Part shown: positions 37,701 to 50,600 of the stretch, piece after piece
Layout: each line of letters opens with the position of its first letter
Position numbering within the stretch: the first letter of the stretch is position 1
Source of the DNA: Owenia fusiformis
Taxonomy: Eukaryota > Annelida > Polychaeta > Sabellida > Oweniidae
Reading direction: 5' to 3'
Assembly (NCBI GenBank): GCA_903813345.2
Contig: CAIIXF020000010.1
Span: forward strand, 1,291,169 to 1,355,168
DNA: 64,000 nt
Translations under genes and position numbers: made by a program
Notes under the pieces: model-generated
The model's input: only the letters and a program-made list of their open reading frames with translations
What the model was told of the DNA's origin: nothing
Databases searched by the model: none

Positions 37701-38336
37701 ATCTAGTGATGAAGCTTTTTATTGGAAATTATCAGGTACTTACCGACAAATCCATCATTTGACAGCCTTTCTTGATTCGCGCCGTAAACGACGATTTCTT
37801 CTGTGGCAGTTATGCGAACACCTTTCGTGCTAACTCCAGTTCCGGTCATGCGCAATGAGTTCAATAATAGAACTGACACAACTTCCCCTGACGTAACCTC
37901 AAAGTTAGATGGCGCTATGATGGCCCCTGGAAACGCTGGTGCTGTCACTTCTACTGATACAGCAGACGTCGTTGTTGTTGTAACAAAAAGCTGTAGGTCC
38001 TTCGATGTTCCAACATTTTCCATGAATGTCAGTATGAACTCAGTTCCTCGATTATCAGAGGCGCCTAAAATTTCATGTTAGACAATTAAAAATAAATCCC
38101 ATGGCTTGCTCATTCATGGCTTGTGTTATATATTTAATGTTGCCCTGATCAGATTAATCTAGCTTTCATTTTAAATTGTAAACCACCTCATAATATTATT
38201 TACTCATACGAATTCAAAATAATGTGGTACCTTTCACCATACATGGGGCACAAACACAGGCAACGACAATCACCAAGTATAACATGTTATGTCCACTTCG
38301 AATCCCCGTGCGCGTATTCATCTCTGGACACTTCAT
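31719..38336 (-). CDS. IgGFc-binding/MopE/EGF type I membrane protein, about 1,240 residues
   Basis: Ten exons (minus): 38231-38336, 37744-38064, 36476-37461, 36113-36254, 34935-35960, 34727-34843, 34131-34362, 33111-33767, 31952-32011, 31719-31794. All phases agree. A second ATG at 38321 is in frame; a stop precedes the first. Order: signal peptide (residues 1-32), IgGFc-binding domain (about 36-471), MopE-like metal-binding segment (472-518, [15 protein letters not shown]), ten EGF repeats (519-899; nine in one exon), membrane span (about 915-942) with five adjacent cysteines followed by RRKKRKDK, and a tail of about 290 residues. The tail starts with six aromatic decapeptides ([20 protein letters not shown] and so on). 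It is probably a surface adhesion or recognition receptor. If the donor at 33110 is not used, a stop at 33104 gives a shorter tail. Confidence 0.88.
33104..33110 (-). promoter_or_regulatory. Intron donor overlapping an alternative stop codon
   Basis: After TCAAG the sequence is GTATTAG. Splicing at GT (33110) continues the receptor into two more coding exons; retention reads Tyr and then the stop TAG at 33104. Both downstream exons fit phase 2, so the choice decides between tails differing by about 44 residues. Confidence 0.5.
34935..35960 (-). repeat. Tandem EGF exon, nine 114-bp units
   Basis: One 1,026-nt exon encodes nine EGF repeats of 38 residues. Eight of them are near copies with the core [16 protein letters not shown], then [17 protein letters not shown]; the first ([12 protein letters not shown]) is divergent. 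Differences are mostly single bases (SNS, SSS, STS; HG or NG; GY or GH), which points to recent unit duplication or gene conversion. The D-[IV]-N-E-C start is the calcium-binding EGF signature. The tenth EGF is in a separate exon (34727-34843) and diverged. Confidence 0.92.
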
Positions 38337-41276
38337 TTACCGAAAGCCTTTCTGAAAAATGAGCTTTTGCATAAGGCAAAACAAAACATAAATGTCTTTA
38401 ACGAAATATAATGTCGATGTAGGTGATTCGATAAGCGTGTTTGAATTTTTTTCGAAATACCGTCAAAGAATATAATTCTGCGGATGACCACTAACTTTCT
38501 TTAAGATGAAATACCCACTTTTATGCTGTCGTCTGTCTCATGGTAATAATCGCTTCAACGTCAGTTTTAGATACCTGATGATAAACCTATCCTATCCAGG
38601 ATAGGTCCAAATGCTTTTGGCGAGATCTTCAAACCTTATGTCCAACTTATCTATAGAGATGTGAATACTGGCCTTCGCTTTGAACTTTAAATGGGCTGCT
38701 GTTGTGTTGTGCACTTTTATATAGTTTCAATTCAATTAGAACTTTAAAGTTGCACTGACCAATAATAATACCTACACCTCGTTGATAAAGACAATTGTTG
38801 CAAACATTTGCATTTTGCAGCTTTAAACAAGCTTTTCGTGATGCTACAATTAGTGGTTTGTGTGTATTCCATAGAACACCCGACAATTCTAGTCATGATC
38901 TTTTATAAAGCGAATGTCACCACAGTACTACCCTAAGATAAACATTTGTTAATTTCCGATTTGTATCTTTGTACTATTTCGACCATTTTTGTTCTTCAAG
39001 ATAAAGGAGTCCGCGTTGTTAACAAAACAAACCTTTGAATAACATTAAAGGTAATTGAATTGTAATTGAAATGAAATTGTAATTTAAACGAGTAAAGCTA
39101 TATTATTACTTGCAACATTCTGTATCAATCAGAAACAGAAAGTGAGGTTTTTAAATACTGTTGTATCTGCCAAAGTATAATCAAATCATTTCTTTCCCTT
39201 AATATTTTTAGACATACAAAGGGCCTTTATTTTCTATTGAAATAGATAGTTTATCATGTTAATAGATCTATATATCTATTTTTCTGGAAAGAAGGATCAG
39301 ATCTTTTCTTTATTATTTTCATGTCATATTAAAGGGGGAGGGATGGGGGGGGGGGGCGTTGTTTAATTGCTCACAAAACATGGGTCCGAATGCATTTTTC
39401 TTTATATCAAGTCTGCTGTATCTATGGCTTAATTTTTCTGTATTCCCTCTTGTCATCTTATTATCTGATTTTTTGTGCAATGTCATTGAGTTTGATTCTG
39501 TCATAACCATTCACTATCTTGAAAATATTTGTATTAGGTTACGGTTCCAGATTAAAATCTCCATTTTTATAATATTGTGCATTCAATATAGTTACTTACC
39601 TAATCTCAAGATGCAAGAGACAATTTACTCTGCAATTGTAATTTCAACAGAGGCGAGTAAAAACCTACAAAAAAAGGCTTAAAATTAAACAATGTTATTA
39701 AAACTTAAATCAAGATTTGCTTCCTCGAAATCCGAAAAACGTCAACTAACGTTAGTCGCAGTATAGCTGGTGTTCAAAATGTCAAGGCTGCGTTAATACT
39801 ACTTCCACGAAAATCTAAGAACAGGTAGAAAAACATTGTTCAAATTAATGTCATTGATATCAAAATGCCATTATTTTGAAAGTACAACACCAAGAGTGCA
39901 ATGGAATTCATGATCAAGAAGCAATTGGGGTCTTAAAGTTGCTCCATACAAAATGATCGCAATAGTTCCATTTTGATCGAATCATTCTATACACAACTGA
40001 AAAGAAAACGAGAGATGAGCGTTTTTTATCCTCATAACATAAAACTGTTGCTTGAAAAAGAGAACCGTCCAGAATCGCTTGATAGTCAAACTGTAGTTCA
40101 TTTAAATACGTACTGGCAGGCTTACAGGAAAGATGCTTAAAATTGTGTAATTATTTGCCCATTTTGATCTTGCAATATGAAACTACATTGAGAGTTGCAA
40201 TTTAATTCAATAATTGACATTTTGGACGGTATTTGAGACAAACTTTCCATAGACCCGTGCACAAAAACAAGACATTAACATGCATAATGTCACCATTTGT
40301 CATTTGTAACTGAGGCCGAGTGCAGACCGCCAAACACCGTCCACAAAAAAGTTGGAGACTAGAACAAGTGATTACATACATGGAGTAATGAATAAAAAAT
40401 GATGTTTGAACTATACGTTGTATTTACATTTATTGTATTATCTCAAACATACATGGGTTACTGTTGCCATATATATACATAAGTTATAATTAATTTACAT
40501 CATTAATCTTTCACAATATATTCAGAAATAAATAGATTGAACAAAATTGAGGTTACACATGTCAGCTGTTATGTCTGCTATGAAAACAATACACCTATTT
40601 CAATTTTTGATTTCAGGGCTTAATATTTTTAACACAAAGGTGACAAACATTAGGGTCAACCCTCGTATTATGGAGTATTTTCCATTTAACCACTGATTTC
40701 TTTGCTCATAAAATTTGAATAGATGGAGATTTTGAATAGCTTTCTTAAAAGGACACTTTATGTCACCTTATGCCTCGTAAGGAACAAGGCCTTAAAATGT
40801 GATTACTATAGCTTTGTGTCTTACAAAAGATGGCGCTATATAATAGTATTTATATCTTGAGCATAATTTCCCTATTAACATCCATGCAACACAGTATTCA
40901 AATATAATGTTACCATGGATTTTAAACATCAACATTTTTAACAGCTAACTATACTATTATTTCAAAATTATTTACATATCAATAATACTGAAGCATTTAT
41001 TTAAAGCTGATTGAGACTATGTAGTTCCATAGATTTCTATAAATAGGTCTATAGATGGCGCTACACAGAACAATGAAAATTTCCTTCATGGTACTAGATT
41101 TATATAAAAATATAATTTGACATAATCATCTAACAAGTTAGGTGTTATATCCCCTGCTTTCTCTCCAGTGTTCTTATGAAAAAAGGATAAAAATATCTCA
41201 TGATGTCATCACAAATATGTCATAATATCTCATGATGTCATTACAAATATGTCATAATGCCACGACGGTGCAGAGA
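38337..41276. other. Region between receptor 5' end and transporter 3' end
   Basis: A splice acceptor for the receptor mRNA lies at 38352-38353 (minus, ATTTTTCAG), so its 5' untranslated exon and promoter are further up (about 38400-39000). A G-run is at 39332-39357. No other gene, RNA or element was recognised through 41276. Confidence 0.4.
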
Positions 41277-41459
41277 CTATCTTGATAAATGAGCATATTT
41301 TAATAAATACCACAATGAAAATACTATATCAGCATAAACTGCTAATTTTCTGTATTCCTTCTTCTTATCAAATGGTGTAATTTGAGCATTAGGGTGCATT
41401 TCCATATAATTCTCCCTTTCGCGGTTCGCCCTTTGAATCAGAACGTTCGCAAATATGTA
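41277..41459 (-). CDS. Candidate terminal exon of the SLC7 transporter (phase conflict)
   Basis: A clean acceptor (TGCTTTTTCAG) is followed by an open frame to a stop at 41277, reading YIFANVLIQRANRERENY first. This faintly resembles the amphipathic C-terminus of SLC7 light chains (pattern IF..VL.Q). However, the previous coding exon (44625-44690) ends in phase 1 while this frame needs phase 0. In phase 1 it would instead give 23 residues starting LHICERSD and a stop. So it is either another exon, or the intervening exon is missing from my model. Confidence 0.3.
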   Translation of the reverse strand, partial: YIFANVLIQRANRERENYMEMHPNAQITPFDKKKEYRKLAVYADIVFSLWYLLKYAHLSR

Positions 41460-42719
41460 CTGAAAAAGCACTCAAAAAGGACAAAATTTGATAGGTCAAT
41501 ATTTTCCCACTATGCATTTCGCGTAGCTATTTGCGTGACCCGAAAGTTCTAAATCAAACTAATTACGCAATTTGGTTTTTACTCGCACAAGCTAAATGAA
41601 ACAATGTCTCCATCGGAAGCGTTCTTTTTTGTCATTGCTTTAATGGTCAGTATACCGAGTTTAATCAATGAAAGATTGTACAATGAACAACACAATTCGG
41701 AAACGAGTACTATAGATTTGCTTTCAAACCACTGAACAGATTGACCTAGATAATAGCGACGCGTCTTCTTTGGTCTACTGCTCAGTTGTTTGTGGGTTTT
41801 CAACGTAACTCTAAAATGTAATTTGAAGATGAATACTTTTCAGTTGTTGCATAGATGTTGCGGTTTGTAGTGCGGTAAGATTGGCATGAAAGTATTGAAA
41901 GTCGAATGGAATTGTTTTTTCCAATATGGCGACTAGTCAACTGATCACGTGACCTTCTCTTCCGGAATATTTTCTCACTTTTCAATCATCGTTTTCACCA
42001 CGCTATGTATCAATACGATGAAAAAAATAGCTGTTATATAAAGATTAATAAGAGATCAATCGTTTCCAATATTTTTTTCTGTACTCTCGTACGGGAATAT
42101 GAACGAATATATCGATTGAAAAATAGGTGTGAAAATCCCCATGTTAAACCTATGAGGGAAAACAAGTAAGTATAAATTTGTTCCTCTGCGAACCGCATCA
42201 TGGGAAATATTTTGACCTTATAAGGAAAGATTTTCGCGTCTCCTCTTTTGAAGAGGGAACAACGATTTCGAGAATTGCTTTCATTAATTCAAGTCCATTG
42301 TTCTCAGATGATGTCATGATTTCCATAGTAACAACAACATGAACATATGAATGCTTAAAGAAAGGACCAACTGAATCACAAACTTAAAAATAAACTGAAT
42401 GCAATATATTCCACGGAGGGTGCTATAACAATAGTTATCAACATAAAACAAACGTTATTACCAACACAAACATGTAACAGTTAATACATCAACATAAAAC
42501 AACAATTAAGCACAAACAATTTAAATGTTGTGGTTTGAAAATGATGCTCCAAAATGATGATACAATGTGCCTGAATAGCATGTCAACTCGAAAAATCATG
42601 AAATAAATTGAATCGAACCAGAACAACGGCAACGCCAAAGGGTAGCGAATCCCATCGAACAGAAATGGCTGGCATTTTTACAAACGAATAGCAAATATCA
42701 TAAAACAACACACATAAGA
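41460..42719. other. No gene recognised
   Basis: Within the possible last intron of the transporter gene or beyond its end. A CpG-containing patch with ATCACGTGACC at about 41943-41953 looks promoter-like, but no transcript could be modelled from it. Confidence 0.3.
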
Positions 42720-43500
42720 AAGGCCACCATTTTCAAAATGGTTGCTCACTAGCCAAGTTGTCATCAGAAGAAATAATATGCTTTTCAGTAGCCAACTCTA
42801 AAATTTTTGAAAAATCGCACACGTACTTTTAAAATAACACACATAAAAATGGTGGCCATTTTTCAAAATGGCCGACTACTCCCCAAAGTTTTATTAGAAA
42901 ATGTGCCATTCTTAAAGTATTCACATATCAAATATGAACAAAATCGCTCCACTACTTTTTGAGTTATAGTAAAATACGTTAAAATGGCGGCCATTTTTCA
43001 AAATGGCCACCTTCTACCAAAAGTGTCATTAGAAATAGACAGTGTACAATGCTTATAGTATTCACATACCAAATATGAACAAAATCGCTCCACTATTTTT
43101 TGAGTTATAGCAAAAATCGTAAAATGACGAGTAAAGGCCACCATTTTTCAAGATGGCTGCCATGTGCTTCTTTAATATTTACATTTGTAGCATTATTAAT
43201 GTCCTTTATAATTTTTTTTACATTTAAAACATATTGCTATAACAGTTTTACATATTGCACCTAAATTACTGTAAAATCGGCACTAAAATGGCCGCCATTT
43301 TGAAATGAGCGGCCATTTTGAAAATCGGCTTTTGAGCAGAACTTCTACTCCCATAAGGTATCTGTGTACAAAATATGAACAAAATTGGTCCAACGGTATT
43401 TGAGTTATTGCCCGGACGGACGGACACGGACGTACGTACGGACGGATGTACGTACGTACGGATGGAGGCGTTCCCTATTTCCCTCCGAACTTCGTTCGAT
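42720..43500. repeat. Degenerate repeat units with palindromic AAAATGGC..GCCATTTT blocks, ACGG/ACGT tail
   Basis: Three or more diverged units of about 120-150 bp at 42720-43170, each with GCTCCACTAC/ATTTTTTGAGTTATAG followed by AAAATGGCGGCCATTTTTCA and its complement. The end (about 43417-43462) is a CGGACGGACGGACACGGACG/GTACGTAC tract, then ACTTCGTTCGATGGGATAAT. Non-coding; reading frames there are artefacts of the repeats. Probably an old interspersed element with internal duplications. Confidence 0.6.
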
Positions 43501-44624
43501 GGGATAATAATACCAAAATACACTCGACTCAATAGAGAATTTTCTGTTAAAATTCAATCTGCATTATAAATAGGGAAATCTACTGATGTAAAATAGGATT
43601 TTTCATTTCATAAGAGCAATATTTCCATATTATCCAATACAACTGAGAGTACATGAACCTATGAACACTCTCTGCCATAAATATTATATATGAGAGCATT
43701 TTGTTGATTGTCTATTTACTTTCTCTCTCTGGAATATTTTCTAACTTATGTCGAGCCATCAAAATGAGGGTAGTCCAACCACCCAATCAGAATTCTAAGT
43801 CACAAAATTTTACACATATCAGCAGGAAAACTTTTAATTGTCAATTCTCAGCATATCAGAAGTTATTACTACAAACTTCTGTCTCCCATATGCACCTTTA
43901 ATGAGACTATACCAATGAAGGATGATATAAATGTTTACACAAATGATCCAATATAATGTTTTTAGTCCTTTCCACTGCAGCCTGTTTGGAAACAAAGAAT
44001 TAAGCCCATTAGCGTTGTGATGACCATGTATATATGCGTCTAGTGTTGTCCAGTCTTATGTGTCATTTTTGATGAAAGTGATAATTAGTAATTGTCCATT
44101 TAATCCTAAGTTTTACTGCCAGCTGTACCTTTGCATCATAAGTATCTTGTGTGTTTTCTTGTTTGCATTATCTTTTAGTGTTCAATGTCTGTCTCCTAGC
44201 TGACATGGTACTAATCAATTTTATCTTCCTCTCCGTGAACACCCATAATCATACGTTGTATATATGTTGTACACGTTTCTGGAATGAAATAACGCACATT
44301 TGATATTATTACTTATATATCTATGAACTTTTGGGTAATGCTGAAAATTCTATTGAAGAGTTCTAATTTATTCTTTTGTAATATTTTAAACTGAAAGAAA
44401 TGTTGAAGAATATTTTTTCACCGGGTCTCAAACATGTTATCCTACCTTCAGGTAGCAGGTTTTGGTGGCAATAAGAAGTTACAGTTAAAAAATGTGTAAC
44501 AATCTGTTTAAAATTCAGACATCTTCCAAATACCCGAGTCACAAAAAAACAGTGGCTATAACAAAATGATACCCTCTTGGATGTGACAAAAAACCAGCAT
44601 CGTAACAAATAGAAAGATTCTTAC
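43501..44624. other. Intron or 3' flank of the transporter gene
   Basis: AT-rich. The missing C-terminal exon of the transporter (about 20-30 codons expected by family length) may be here; weak minus-strand candidates follow acceptors near 43975 and 43632, none convincing. Confidence 0.3.
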
Positions 44625-47600
44625 GATTAAGACGTCTAATAGCTTTGGGTTTGTCTTTCCATAGGACAAATATCCAATAGACTGGTACACCTGAAAAATG
44701 AATGAATTATGTAATATGATATAACATAGCACTTTGAATTCAGCGATGCAATTTTTCAATTTTAAATATCTGCAATCAAGGATAAGAGAAGAAAATGAGA
44801 ACGTACAGGGTGGGCCAAAAAAATTTGCAACTTTTTTAGAAGGCAAAAAAAAGTATCATAACATTATGGTATTGACATGAAATTTTTTTTACAGAAACTT
44901 AAGGATAGGCATATTTTACCATTCAAATACTTAAGCTAATACTGACTTCACATTTTTTTGTCAGATGTTTGAATATTAATGGTAAATTGTTCATGTGTCC
45001 GAGATTTACCATTTTTCCTAGAAAATGTGACTTCCTATGATTTTATGTGATCAACAATAACACATTCATTATGTTTATTAAATCTGCTACAATCTTTGAT
45101 AACAATTTAACCAATGTCTAGTACAGGTTTATATCAGTATCTAGTCACTATGTTAACGTTGTTACACGGTATTAATTATTTATTTAACAAATGTTCTATG
45201 CATCTGCCTTTCATCTTCACAATCACATGGAGACGAGAACCGAACTGCTCAATGGCGAGATCCAGCAGTTGTTGTGGTAGTTCTCTTCACTTATCCCGCA
45301 GAACTTCTTATTGTTGATAAATAATTTGTGGGGTATAACCATTAACTACAATACTTTGCTCCAGGTGCTCCCATGTGTGATAGTCCCAGAGGTTGGCATC
45401 TGGTGTATTGGGTGGCCATTCGACTCAGGACTAATATCCTTCAAAAGGGACATCTTTCAAGAATGAGGGCTCTTTCAGCCCCAGGTCTTATTCCAGCAGG
45501 ATAGCGCTCCTGTTCATAGGGCAAAAGTCACTATGAAATATCTGGAGCAAAATACCCCCTTGATTCATTAGTCCTGATGAATAGCCACTCAATATACCAC
45601 TTACAAAGATTGCAGTATATTTAGCAAACATAATAAATGTTCTATCGATGATCACATGAAATTAAAAATCACATTTTCTGGGAAAATCGGTAAATCTCGG
45701 ACACAGGAACAATTTACCATTAATATTCAAACAGCTGACAAAAAAATGTGAAGTCAGTATTAGCTTAAGTATTTGAATGGTAAAATATGCCTATCCCTAA
45801 GTTTCTGTAAAAAAAGTTTCATGTCAATACCATAATGTTATGATACTTTTTTTGCCTTCTAAAAAACTTGCAAAATATTTTGGCCCACCCTGTATTATAT
45901 AAATATACATAGATGGTTGTGATATTTTTCAGTAATCAATAACTGACGTTTTTTATAGGTTTTTTTGTGTTTTTTTATTTGCGTATTAAACTATAAAATG
46001 TTTTTACATGATTGTGGAGGGGTGAGGCTGTTAGCATTATTGCCCTTTGCATTTTGCTGTACCTTAGTCTTAAATTATTGTGCTCACCCAGATTACATTA
46101 CTTACCAGTTGCCATGACAATAACAGCATATAGAGTATCACGTGGAGTCAACACAATTGGGATGACCACCAGGAATACGGAGATTACAATAAATACAGTT
46201 GGAGAAGCGAGGTTAACCTGAAATCATAAATACCAATAAGTGTTTCTGTAATCTGTGATTCTGTAAACATCGGGAGAGTGAATTATCCAAAGGATGCACG
46301 TGCGTCAACCAATATAAATCCTTTAAATATAAAAACTTGTAATATGATCTAAATTGCCTTGCTTCATTTTTCCTATTAAACACAAATAGAAGATCTTGAA
46401 ACTTCACCCATTAATGTGAAATTGATTTGTCAAAATAAAAAACTACCTTTTATAAATGTGTGACGATCTATACACTATACTATTCCTTCATAAACAGAGA
46501 GGTGTTTACGCATTGACTTCAACCTGTGAACCCTTGAGTATTATTCCGGGATCGCACCTTTTATATTAAATGGTGAGCAACACCAAAAATGAATGTTCGA
46601 TTTCCTAAATGATATACATGTACCTTACCCTTTAAGAACTTAAGAGGAGGAAACAACCCAAAATTCATAGATGAACCTATTTCTATGTAAAGACGAACCT
46701 CTAGAGGAGTTTCCCCCCCCCTTGACTCACACTATATCAATTCTAAAAGGAATTTTAAGTTTGGATCTAACTTACCTTAATGGGCCTTTTGAGCTTAGGC
46801 TGGCTATAGCGTAAGAAGAGTAGTGAGGCTACAGATACACCTGCAGCTAGTGCTTCCATGAAGCTACACATATTGATCAAAGTAAATACATCTTCTACTA
46901 GGAGGTACAGCAATGACATCACACACTGAAATAAGTTCAAAAATAAAATTTATGGTCCTTTTCTTCCAAATTGAATTCAACAAACTGAAATGCAAGTTAA
47001 ATTCTGGTGTATGTAGGATAAATCCCAGTTGAACGATGAGAATTCACATGTGTATGTATACATTTTAAATAACCTTACCTCAAATATCAAAGATGGTATA
47101 GGGGTGTATGTTGCAAGGCTAACCAGAGCTAGGGCTTCTGGGAGTTGGCCCTCCCTTGCCCCAACAAAGAAGAGGCGAGATACGGACATGATACAGCCAT
47201 TCAAACTGCCAAATGTGGAACAGGCCACAAAGACAGGCATAACCCAAGCCATCATACCAAACATCTTCATGGCAAAGCTCTGCAAGAGAATATTAGACTT
47301 GAAGGACTATTGTCTGTTTTTAGGCAATATTTGGTGAATGAGGATAAAAGTCAGGTCTTAATGTTGATAAATTTTTTTTATTTTAGTAAAAACAGTTTTC
47401 TCGTAATTTTTCTGGTAAAACATTTTAGAAAAGTTCAACAAAACCTACACCCAAATTTTAAGACAGACATCTTTATGATAATAAACAGGAATGATGATAC
47501 AGGAATAAATGATGAGGAATAAAACCTTTAAATACAACTGATATGACGAAAGGCCTTAATTAATGGACTCTCACCACAGCTACTGCATCTGAGCCAAGTA

Positions 47601-50600
47601 TTTCATCTTTTGTCAATATAGCGAAGTACGCAACATTGGCCAGTACGTATATGACTGTCACCAGTGGTATTGAGATCCAAATTGCCCATGGCAAGGTCCG
47701 GTATGGATTCTTTAATTCTTCTGTCAAAAAGTTTAGTGCATACCTAAAATAAGAAATGAAAAAGATATAATGCTGGAATATGACATTTATGTGAACCATG
47801 TAGAATGTGTAACAAGAGAATAATTAATGAAAATATTTATAGATGGCAATCATGCATAAATCAAATTAGAACCCAAGCACTCAATCTTTCCATCCACCTC
47901 AAAATTTCCCAAAAGTTTAGTTCATCTTTGAGGAAATTAGCTCAATAATGGAAAAATTATCATAAAAATCCTTTGGTCCATAAGTCAATTTCCAGCAACT
48001 TAGTAATGGATGAGCACAACAATGTAATATCTCCACTCTTTTAAATGCCATCATGGTCAAACATATTTCAAAAATAAGATCTTGATATATAATTTTATTA
48101 TATCACTATCTAGCTAACGACAGTATGATTGGTCAAAACCGGGTCACATGTCGTGGGATATCTGGCGATATTCAATGACAATGCTAATCAGATAAGACAA
48201 CCGTGAGATATCTAGCGATATCCCACACTCCCGGGAATTTTCAAAGAAATTGTTTTCGTTTAGTGTAAATAATTTAGTTCTGTGTAAGTCAAAATGGTAG
48301 ACGCAACCGAGTAGATTCGTAAAAATATCTGAAGACTTAATGACTTAATAATATTAGGGATGTTTAGCTAGACAGTGATATAATAAAACAAATATTTCAC
48401 TCAATTTTCGGTGAATACCTGTAGCACTTTCACAAGGTGATATTCCACTTGCCCTTCGGGCTTCGTGGAATATCACTTGTGAAAGATGTACAGGTATTCA
48501 CCTCAATAGAGTGAAATATTTGTTCAATATCAAAAGATATCCCATATTTCAACTATTTACAAAATCCCTATGACATTTGGAGTATTAGAACATTGTAATA
48601 TGTTCATGTTTCAACACTCCTCTTCAGACAAATATTGCAATTGGAGATTTTCAGTGCTTGGTACAAACAGGAACTTGTATTAATGAGTTTACAAGAGATA
48701 AAACGAGAGGGGAGTGTGCCTTTTAACCAATAGCAATGATGGTTTGATAGTAAGTTGAATGATATTTACAAGTACGAGTATATTCCATTGCTTTGCTAAA
48801 TACATTTAGCTTAACGAAATAACCAGTTTTTACACTCTTACCCTTGTTGCTGCTTTATACAACAATGATAAGCATTCATGGATTAAAATAGAAACTTGCA
48901 GTCTTTATGTTCCATATTTTTGAACACGACCTCATTCAATGCCAAGTTGATGCTTTTATATCAAACAAATCCAACCAGATCCTGTTCTAGAACAATTATT
49001 ACACTGCGAAAGACTAGTTTGAATACCCTTTTTAAAATGACTTAAGTGGCCAAATTGTAAAAACATGACTGTCTAGAATTTACTTGTCATCCCATTTTTT
49101 CCATGGTTCACTGGTCCAAACTTACAACTGTAAAATGATTTTCATGGGATTAATAAGATTCAATAATATAATATAAAATAAAAATGCCTGACAACTGTGT
49201 ACTGGGTCACCGTGACATAACAGAAGTCATTTTCTTAACCGCTACCCTACAACTTATGGCAGTTTCAGTTTCCCACTCACCACAATGAGGATGATGAAAT
49301 CACAGACAGAAAAAAGTACTCAATCAACATAAAATAATCCGGAGTGATAAAGTTTCTATTTTCTCTCATCATTGACCTTAGGCTGGTAAAATATGCAACA
49401 TATAGCGAAACCTGTATATACGAACACCTATCTCAGTCCAACACCTCTCTTAGCCGAACACCTCTCAACTTGAACTTGTTGCTCACAATTCCATTATACC
49501 AGTCCCAGTAGCATCTTAGTTGCCAAATATATATAGTTTTTATGATTACCCAATCCTATAGTTAGCAATTAGCCCAAGCTGACTTCTTAATGGAGAATGT
49601 ATTGAAAAGGTGTTGAATGATTAACTTCAAAAAGTCAAATAGTAACAGAGGTATTAGCATGAAGGGGTTAAAGTTATGTTCATTCTCAGTAATAAATCTT
49701 ATTTATGTAGCTGGATCATTCTTGTTTCCTTGGCACTCAAGGTTAGGCAAAAATATATATAACTAGTTGATATAACAACTCGTGTTTGCTGGCAAATTAT
49801 TAGACTCCAGATGTCAATCTGGAGTCTATTGTTTTTGCCAGTATTCTTCTTATTTTTATTATTATTCTTTATTATTTTTCTTTCCCAGTTTTCTCGTTAA
49901 CTAGAAGATATTGGTCCAAGTCCTATATATGGTCCATTTAGGTCCTAGATCTAGTTTCTCGGAAATTGGGTCAAATTTTTATCTCGGTCAAAGGTCAAGA
50001 ACTAGGTCAAATCTTACATTTTCAACATTCTGTCATTTATCTTCGTCGTTGTTTATCGTAACTCCTAAATCTTTTTTTCATCATGTAGCTTAGAAAAAGC
50101 CAAAACAAAGATATGACATTAGATTTTTGATTACGCTTACCGATTTTGAAATATGGCGTCCAGAAAGTAGGTCAAAATAACGAGTTCTTCAAATTTAACA
50201 TCTGAGTTATGAATTAAGGGTAGAATTTACTCAGGAATCCGAATCTGCAAACCAAATTTCGATCCGACTTCCGGTTCGAAAGTTATGGCGTTTTGAAATT
50301 TCGAGAAAAATCGATCTGATGATATCCTTATAGAAAGTCAAGAGTAGCGAAGAAAATATAGAAAAAATCATCCATCCTTCCTTCCTATCCGGTCTGATCA
50401 TATCCTTCCTACCTATCCTTCCTTCCTATCCTTTCCTTCCTATCCTATCCTTCCTTTCTATTCTATATCCTATCCTATCCTAGAACTGGGTCAAATCTTA
50501 CATTTTCAACCTTCTGTCTATTATCTTCGTTGTTATTTATCGAAACGTCTTCATCTTTTTTTCATCGTGTAGCTTAGAAACAGCCCTTTCATAAGTGTTC

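Noticed and set aside
35804-38081. Plus-strand frames opposite the receptor exons (35804-36025, 36455-36700, 37803-38081)
   Set aside because: Antisense to strongly supported coding exons; no splice or domain support.
43266-43569. Frames on both strands over the ACGG/ACGT tract
   Set aside because: Low-complexity translation of a simple repeat.
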